Source of the DNA: Corbicula japonica
Taxonomy: Eukaryota; Mollusca; Bivalvia; Venerida; Cyrenidae
Direction of reading: 5' to 3'
NCBI GenBank assembly: GCA_038501625.1
Contig: JAZAYU010000916.1
Location: 1-64,000 of the forward strand
Length of the DNA: 64,000 nt
The notes below the pieces were generated by a model. It had not been told where the DNA came from and searched no databases. It worked only from the letters and a program-made list of their open reading frames with translations. The number at the start of each line of letters is the position of its first letter. Within the stretch, counting starts at the first letter, position 1. This document shows, piece after piece, positions 57,159 through 64,000 of this stretch. A program made the position numbers and the translations under genes.

Positions 57159-57331
57159 GGTAATATTGTCCAACAATATTGACCTGGCACTTCATTAATT
57201 TTCGTTAAGGTCATTGGATAAACTGTTTATATACATTCATATTGATTTCAAAGAAGATAGTAACGTTTACGAAATTAGCCGACTATAGGGTCAAATGCAA
57301 GAGTGCCAGGTCAATATTGTTGGACAATACC
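57159..57331. repeat. 173-bp terminal-inverted-repeat MITE
   Basis: GGTAATATTGTCCAACAATA TTGACCTGGCACT at the left is inverted at the right (AGTGCCAGGTCAATATTG TTGGACAATACC). The ends are themselves palindromic around TTGTCCAACAA. Confidence 0.85.
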
Positions 57332-57339
57332 GCCGTCTG

Positions 57340-58020
57340 AATACAGAACAACTTCACTGAGAAATGTAACGCACTCACTCAATCCTAATTGGTCATCATT
57401 CTATTCTGCAAAACATTACAAGGCTGTAGTTAAAAGCCATTATGACCACCTGGTGAACATCTCAATAACACGATTAGTTTCTGTTTATTTTAGAAGGAAT
57501 TCTTAGAAAAACTGTTTTAGAATTCAATTATGCGACAAAATTAACTGTCTGTGTGTTTGCTCTTTAAGGAGACATTCACTTACAAAATTAAACAAATTTA
57601 CCACAAATTAATCAAATTTGACAAGGTAGATTTAAAATGACATGACTATGTTTTTATGACTGAAAATCTCGAATTTATATTTTTTTCTTATTAACTTTCT
57701 TTGCGCTGTTCTGATAGACAGCAACTAATCACGTAGTTGATTATGAGAAACAAATTAAACACAAAAACGTACAGAAACTAAACTGCGATCTTGAGACGAG
57801 CAACATGTAAACAATATATCAAATATAAATAACAACAACAAACGAACTCAATGATAGAACAGAACATCTCTATCATTTGAATCAGGTTCAAGTAACAACG
57901 TGACAAAAATAAAGTTATACAGACGAGTTATTGGTAGACATGATAATAAGCATAATATTATATTACAGCTGGTTTGAAGGAAGAGGAAGTGTTAAAGCAA
58001 TCTATCGATATCTAAAGCTA
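57340..58020. other. Unassigned sequence
   Basis: Shares short stretches with 56240-56350 (TTCAATTAT..GACAAAATTAACTGTCT). No gene. Confidence 0.45.
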
Positions 58021-59033
58021 CTCTTACAACCGGTCGTACGTGCTTCTACGAGTGGTTTGCGTGCAAAATTTGGCCAAGTAGTAAGATACACGCACGTGGA
58101 ACGTACTTTTTTTGGTGGACGCAAACACGACGCAAAGCACGCAGCCCGAAAACTGGCCGGCTAGTTTTTCGCTACGACCTGTCTGCGACATTTAGAACGC
58201 CTGGAGCACGCTCGTAGCAAGCAAGACAAAAGTACTCAGTAAGTGCGCTAGGCGTGCGTGCAACGCAGGAAAAGCATGAAGAAATTCCGGGGTATTTCAC
58301 CATGAAGACGTACTTACCATGCAAGAGCCTCGTACGTTCAACTTGCTTTCAATGTACGATTAAACAAAAAGGGGAGTGAGCGCACTTCCTCCGTGCATTT
58401 ATCTTACTTCCAAAGTGCGTGGGGAGTACTATCACCGTACTTGTGAAGTGCGTCACATTAAGACGACACACGTGACCAGCACGATAAAAGTGTGTGACCA
58501 GCACGATAAAAGTGGGTCAAAAGTACATGCTAAAAGGTGACTCGCCTATATCAAAGCTGATTCTAACAGTTTGCTCTCAGTTCAAGCTGTTTGACATTAA
58601 GACAATATTTCTACCAAATTTCGAGAAAATTGGATAGAAATTGAATTTCAGCAGAAGATATTTTCAGCAGACGAAAATTTCTCAGCATGCAGAAGGATAA
58701 TGTTGTGTTTTTGTAATGCATATGCGTGTAATATAACACACTTGTAATAGTCAAATAATCTGAAAAAAAGATCCTTTGGAAGGACTGAATGCAACCAAGT
58801 ACAACAATAGCAGACCCGGTTTTATTTGGTTTGTTCATGAGTGGTAGTGTAAGGTGCTACACCACTCAGGGCAACCATCCACCGGCTAAGCGGTATTCCG
58901 TTCAAGTTCTGAGTTCAATAAATCATAGAAATGTTTCTTGTCCTTGTCATATCTCTGATTGCTTTCAATAATGTACATAAAAATATATCCTAAAAGCAAT
59001 GGCATACACAGTGTCAGAGATCATTAATCTTAC

Positions 59034-59347
59034 CTGGGACCTTTGGTGATACGGGGAGCTACACGTTGAAGCACCTCAGCAAACACGTTCCTGTCCATAC
59101 GGATGAACCCAAAGTAGTCTCCAGCAGACTGTTGGTCAAGCTCCTGAAAAAGCGTTTCATACTGGCCGAACAGAGGCCTTCTGGTCAGCCATGGCTTCAC
59201 CCAATAACGCCTCCTTCTTTGCCTCTCTTGCAGGCGACCCCGAGCAACCACTGCCAGCATTGCGTCACGATCTTCGGCCTCCTCTAGGATTAGCAGCTGT
59301 AGAAGTCGATGGCGCATCCTTCTTGGCAGTGCCATATTGGAAGCCAA
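59034..59347 (-). pseudogene. HARBI1-like transposase N-terminal exon, orphan
   Basis: Starts MASNMALPRRMRHRLLQLL, has an acidic/basic linker, then RRRRYWVKPWLTRRPLFGQY, ETLFQELDQQSAGDYFGFIR and MDRNVFAEVLQRVAPRIT. This order (WV.PW..RR...G.Y..L..EL......Y....RM....F..LL..V.P.I) is the N-terminal region of HARBI1-family transposases. It ends at a strong donor (CAG-GTAAGA). No downstream exon with the DDE nuclease is found in the remaining 1 kb on this strand, so it is a first exon without its catalytic part. Confidence 0.75.
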
Positions 59348-59490
59348 AACGGTAAATGATGAAAAGACTCAGTGCTCACCTTTTATATTATTTTTATTAC
59401 CCGTGCGTTCCTCCGATTTGACGCACGATTGTCGTGCTTAACACTTTCGTGCTCATTACGTTTTTCTTATGTTTCTCTTACTTCGTAAGA

Positions 59491-59800
59491 TGAAAATTAA
59501 GGTGGGTCGATACCTTTGACGGTAAAATATAAAAGTTGTCCGATCATTTTGAAATTTGGCAAAAATTTACAGAATAGCTATCGGATGACAATAAAGTTAT
59601 ATGCAAATAAGTGACCGGCGTGATGATTCCAGAAGAACGCCGCTAGGGGGCGCGTTTACGGTGATTTACGTGACGTCAGAGGAATACTGACGTTGCTATG
59701 CAACGCGGGACGTCAAACTCTATCAACCTGCCAAATTTCAAAATGATCGGACAACTTTTATATTTTAACGTCAAAGGTATCGACCCACCTTAATTTTCAT
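59491..59800. mobile_element. 310-bp MITE with about 70-bp inverted repeats
   Basis: TGAAAATTAAGGTGGGTCGA TACCTTTGACG ... AAGTTGTCCGATCATTTTG ... inverted as CAAAATGATCGGACAACTT ... TCGACCCACCTTAATTTTCA. TTAA occurs at the boundary inside both arms, so it may be a TTAA-type insertion. It lies inside the Harbinger-type remnant. Confidence 0.85.
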
Positions 59801-59874
59801 CCTGCGACAACACTACGCCTGACAAGAACTCCGACGACGCACGATCTCTAAGCACGCACGACGGGTTGTAAGAG

Positions 59875-60439
59875 AACCTTAACGAAGTTTTGCAGCAGTT
59901 CAACAAACAAATTTGATACAAACATAGCATAAACAATAAGAAGTTATGTACAGTGACATCATATTTATAACAAGTGCTCATTATAGTTCATCTCGTATTC
60001 ATTTTAAAATATTACTTATTTTCTAATAGGTTAAACTACAGAAATTCAACAGAAAGACATTAATAGAACTTTTTTTCAAATTTGTATTTTCAATATTTGT
60101 AGTTCAAGGAACAATGCGAAACGAATGTGAGGCCGCCTGCATCGTCAACATTGTGTGCATATAGTAATTAAAGAAAAAATAAACAATTTGCTCTAATGAA
60201 AACCAAAAGCAAAGCAAATCCATAATAATAATCAATGTAGGATATTAAAGCACATTATTTACACTCAAATGAATCTCTGTGCAAGGTGATAGTGCTCATC
60301 GGATCATAGAGAATAGCTGTTCACTATGTTAGTGTATCAATAAGTTTGTCAAAAATAGTGGTAGGCTTCCAATCGTCGCCGCTTTTCGATTGTACATCGG
60401 TCATTTCAAACATAAGCAAAATAGATTGTACCTTGAATT
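59875..60439. other. Unassigned AT-rich sequence
   Basis: No features recognised. Confidence 0.5.
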
Positions 60440-60765
60440 AATCGTAAGTCGCTTAAAACAATTATTTAAAATGATATTGCAACTACCGGGGATCGAACCA
60501 GTACGGCGATAGCGCCTAGCGATGCAATGCCAATTACGCTCCCAATTCAGCAAACCGGGACCCCCTAAAAAGGTTGATCGGATAACCCAGTAAAACGTAA
60601 TCATCACTGCTTGACACCGGAAACCGACTATGTACTAAAAACAGCACTGACTATATGTGCGGACTTTTATACGGCCGCCACACTGCACGAATAGCGCTAC
60701 TGTGAATTTCAAATAATATTGCCTCTACTGGGGAGCGAAGCCGTCGGACGACAGCGCCTAGCCAT

Positions 60766-61197
60766 TAGTGTTGGGATATCGGTTGCAAATCACAATCGAT
60801 CATAAGTTGGAATCGGTTGCCACTTCCGATGTGATTTCACCGATTATTAATCGGTTTATAAATCATATCTGTGTTTCATTAACAAATGGTTTCTAATAAG
60901 TAGCTTATATAATATCCCTTATTATTGTGTGTTTGCTGCTACTTTCTGCATAAATGTTGGTGTTCCAATTACAAAAATAAACTTTTTCGCGTGTTTTTAT
61001 TAAATATGCACTGATAGAATGAATGATCAATCATTACTAGTACAAATATTGACCAAGATATTTTTAATTGTGCAGTAGTTTACAGCCGGGGGTTTACATC
61101 GATTTGAATCGATTATGGGATAATGACATTGATTATCGGCATCAGGTGGTTCTTACTGATGATTAATCGATGTCTTTCGATCATCGGCACATCACTA
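60766..61197. mobile_element. hAT-type MITE, 432 bp, 8-bp duplication
   Basis: CTAGCCAT at 60758-60765 and 61198-61205 flank ends TAGTGTTGGGATATCGG / CGATCATCGGCACATCACTA. Repeated AATCGATT/ATCGGTT motifs occur inside. Eight-base duplications and TAGTG-type ends are typical of hAT elements. Confidence 0.9.
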
Positions 61198-61561
61198 CTA
61201 GCCATGCGATGCAATGCAATGCCAATTACGTAACATATTACTTAAACGTTATCATCACTACATGACACCGGAAACCGACTACTTACTGAAAGCAGTACTG
61301 ACTTTATGTACGGGTCGACTTTTTACGGCCGCCACACTGCACTAAAAGCCAATATATTAATGACAAATGATTTTCCTCTACTGTGGAGCGAACCAGTACG
61401 GCGAGAGCGCCTAGCCATGCAATGCCAATTATGCTATTTATTGAGCTTACCGGGCAACCTGCCCCCGACCCCGATCCTCCCAAAAAGGTTGATCGGATAA
61501 CCCCGATAAACGTTATCATCACTACATGACACCGGAAACCGACTACTTACTGAAAGCAGCA

Positions 61562-62030
61562 CTGTAAAAATTCCCGTTAATTTTACGGGATAGTCCTGGC
61601 AGCTGGTACCAGGACAGTCCCGTAAATTATACGGGCTGACAGTTACGGTCTTTCCGTTAAATAAAATTGGACAGTGTATTTTTTACTGGCTGATCGTAAG
61701 TAATGGTGAAAGATGGTGGGTGGGGTAAATTTCAAAACATCGTTATAATACGGCCTTAGCCTATAGCATTGACTGGCTAAGGGAGTATACAATTTGAAAA
61801 ACAATTAAGCTTACAATACCACAACTTAATCTATGCACTAACAGCTTAAAACCTTTAAATTTTCCAAAGAAACCTTTTTTTTTTGCAAAATGCGCCAATG
61901 TGCTCGAAAGGATGTTAACCGAAAGGCTCCGAATAAAAAGACGGTGCCGCACTCTATTTGTACAACATTTAGTCGAAACGGTTACGTCCCGTTACCGAAA
62001 TACCGTATATTTAACGGGGATTTTTTACAG
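61562..62030. mobile_element. TA-type MITE, 469 bp, in the SINE array
   Basis: CTGTAAAAATTCCCGTTAAT ... TTTAACGGGGATTTTTTACAG. Neighbouring units read AAAGCAGTACTGAC or ACAGCACTGAC without the insert, so this is an insertion at CA/TA. The first 80 bp have extra inverted ACGGG motifs. Confidence 0.82.
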
Positions 62031-62130
62031 TATACTGACATTATGTACGGGTGGACTTTTTACGGCCGCCACACTGCATTAAATAGCGCTAATGTGAATT
62101 TCAAATAATTTTGCCCTACTGGGAAGCGAG

Positions 62131-62730
62131 TCCGTAAGTTAGTTCTCATTTTAACAGTTTCATACATGTTATGCAGTTTCAACAACTTCAATTGATGATC
62201 TTTAAAACCAAAGTATAGCAGCTAACAGAGACAACCAGGATGAATCGACTGTGAAACTCCTTGTTCAGGAGGATATATCAGGTGAGTGTCGTGAACGACA
62301 ACTCTTTCTCTGAATTAATTAGAGGTTGTAAAAAGGGTCGGTGTGTAATTGATAGCAGATACACGATCGTCATACATAGTACAAATAACTAAGTAGTTTT
62401 GCCAAATAAAACATATTTTCAAATAATTTATAAAGGATACTTGAACTTTCATATGGTTGTAACACATATCATCATTTTTCTCGTAAATTTATTTCACAAA
62501 CGCCAGTACAACAGTTGCGCTCTAAAATTATCGAAAAAGACACGGCAAAATGTAAAATATTGTAATTGCCGAAATGTTTGCTGAAAATGTATTAAATACA
62601 TCCAAGTGTGATTTGACAGTTGCTTATTCTTAACTTTTCATTTCTATAAAATAAAATTACATAGGATTATATGTTTTGATGATCTTTTGGTAAACACCGT
62701 ATGTTCACAGCCACAAGTATATGCATGAAA
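62131..62730. other. Unassigned AT-rich sequence
   Basis: No gene or repeat recognised. Confidence 0.5.
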
Positions 62731-64000
62731 AACTAGAAATGTGTCCATAGGACACGGATGCCCCCGCTATGCATCGTTTTTAGATACTAAAGTGCAATGA
62801 TGGGAATAGTAGCATTTCAAAGACAGTGATGTTCGAGTAATTATAAGAATATGCATAAACTTGATGATCAAGTAAATTATTTGTATTTGTGGCATATAAG
62901 TTGGTGGTAATGCAATGCAATGTCATAGTGAACATTTGTGCCAAGTTATTTTGAAATCCCTTCATTCATAAAGAAGTTATAGCCCGAACAAGTAAATTCA
63001 AGTTTTAGTAACTGTGACCTTGACCTTGGACTTATAGGCATTGGTAATGTACGCAACACACCGCCTTGTCATGGTGAACATTTGTGCCAAGTTATTTTGA
63101 AAACCCTCCATTCAAAACAAAGTTATAGCCCGGACAAGAAAATTCTATTTTTAGTAACAGTGACCTTGACCTTGGACCTACAGGCATGGACATGGTACAC
63201 GACTCACCACCTTGTCATGGTGAACATTTCTGCCAAGTTATTTTGAAATTACTCTATTCCTAACGTAGTTACAACCCTGACAAGAAAATTCTATTTTAGT
63301 AACAGTGACCTTGACCTTGGACCTACAGGCATGGGCATGGTACGGACACACCATCTTGTCATGATGAACATTTGTGTTAAGTTATTTTGAAATCAATCTA
63401 TTCCTAACAAAGTTACAGCCCGGACAAGAGAATTCTATTTTTAGTAACAGTGACCTTGACCTACAGGCATGGGCATGGTAAGCGATACACCGCCCTGTCA
63501 TGGTGAACATTTGTGTCAAGTTATTTTGAAATCCCTCCATTTATAATGAAGTTACAGCCCGGATAAGAAAATTCTACTTTTAGTTACAGTGACCTTGACC
63601 TTGGACCTTCAGGCTTGGGTATTGTGCGGACACACTGCCTTGTCATAGTGAACATTTGTGCAAAGTTATTTTAAAATCCCTCCATTCATAACAAATTAAC
63701 AGCCCGGACAAGAGAATTCTATTTTTAGTAAAAGTGACCTTGACCTTTGACCTACAGGCATGAGCATGGTACGCGACACATCGCCCTGTCATGGTGAACA
63801 TTTGTGCCAAGTTATTTTGAAATCCCTCCATTCATAACAAAGTAACAGCCCGGACAAGAAAATTCTATTTTTAGTAACAGTGACCTTGACCTTCGACCTA
63901 AAGGCTTGGGCATGTACGTGACATACCGTCTTGATATGGTTAACAATTATACCAAGTTGTTTAAAAATCCAATAAGAAATAACAAAGTTACAGAGCGGAC
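62731..64000 (+). mobile_element. Composite element of the ACTAGAAATGTGTC family, cut by window end
   Basis: Opens ACTAGAAATGTGTCCATAG GACACGGATGCCCCCGC and has eight or more core units near 145 bp, closely matching 23014-24822. The 3' end is outside the window. Confidence 0.82.

Larger units (their letters stand above)
58021..59874 (-). mobile_element. Harbinger-type element remnant, internally deleted
   Basis: Imperfect inverted ends CTCTTACAACCGGTCGTACG / CGTGCGTCGTCGG-like side ending GGGTTGTAAGAG. The interior is GC-rich with ACGTGC-type motifs and one transposase-like first exon (59034-59347, minus). Target duplication not clear. Another MITE is inserted at 59491-59800. Confidence 0.6.
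60440..62130 (-). repeat. Tandem array of tRNA-like SINE units
   Basis: Three or more units of about 245 bp (after removing inserts). Each has a minus-strand tRNA-like part with B box GGTTCGATCCCC (60488-60499) or derivatives, an A-box-like GCATTGCATCGCTAGGCG, then CATGACACCGGAAACCGACT and TTTACGGCCGCCACACTGCA. It hosts two MITEs at 60766-61197 and 61562-62030. Confidence 0.7.

Noticed and set aside
60475..60570. Functional tRNA gene on the minus strand
   Set aside because: B box is good but the acceptor and anticodon stems do not pair convincingly and the unit is repeated in tandem; a tRNA-derived SINE is more likely.

Overview
This is repeat-rich animal nuclear DNA. The combination of dispersed families points to a bivalve mollusc, species not determined: elements opening AACAAGAG and carrying 145-156 bp arrays that begin GTGACCTTGACC, TTAA-flanked palindromic MITEs, and short GACGGACGG tails. 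There are no bacterial-style operons, rRNA genes or CRISPR arrays. Nearly all apparent open frames are repeats read in translation.

One intact host gene is visible. It is a seven-coding-exon tetraspanin of the TspanC8 subgroup (8 Cys in the large loop) on the minus strand, start codon at 38009 and stop at 14531, 276 residues. All junctions are GT-AG and all coding introns are phase 0. Intron 1 is 15.6 kb and packed with transposable-element debris. A plausible splice acceptor lies directly before the ATG, so the promoter is probably further upstream.

Layout: 0-22 kb holds about 19 copies of a TTAA-flanked palindromic MITE (family A), a second palindromic repeat (family B) nested in several of them, a 24-bp minisatellite, a 958-bp Harbinger-type MITE (TTA target duplication) and four composite tandem-repeat elements. 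22.6-33 kb (intron 1) is almost entirely composite elements with long tandem cores. 36.0-37.2 kb is an element with a 5-bp target duplication carrying a hAT-like N-terminal exon. 38.2-45.4 kb, starting 166 bp upstream of the tetraspanin ATG, is a triple nest of inverted-repeat elements whose ends are made of short tandem repeats; the outer and inner ones have perfect 8-bp target duplications, and the middle one holds a broken Mutator-like (MULE) transposase. 47.9-51 kb is another composite element containing a 1.1-kb GTT/GGT microsatellite. 52.8-55.6 kb is a decayed reverse transcriptase (probably Penelope-like), split by an 838-bp foldback element that landed at TTAA. 58-59.9 kb is a Harbinger-type remnant with one transposase N-terminal exon. 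60.4-62.1 kb is a tandem array of tRNA-like SINE units with a hAT MITE (8-bp duplication) and a TA-flanked MITE inside. The last 1.3 kb enters another composite element that runs off the window.

The most notable pattern is an architecture shared by at least eight composite elements of differing sequence: a 5' hairpin (often after AACAAGAG), a family-specific 9-15 bp subterminal motif, a tandem core of about 145-180 bp units, a GACGGACGG-like microsatellite, then the reverse complement of the same motif. This resembles Helentron-associated (DINE-1/HINE, bivalve 'pearl'-like) elements; the class assignment is inference. Many core units carry AGGTCA half-sites in the arrangement of nuclear-receptor DR1 and monomer elements.
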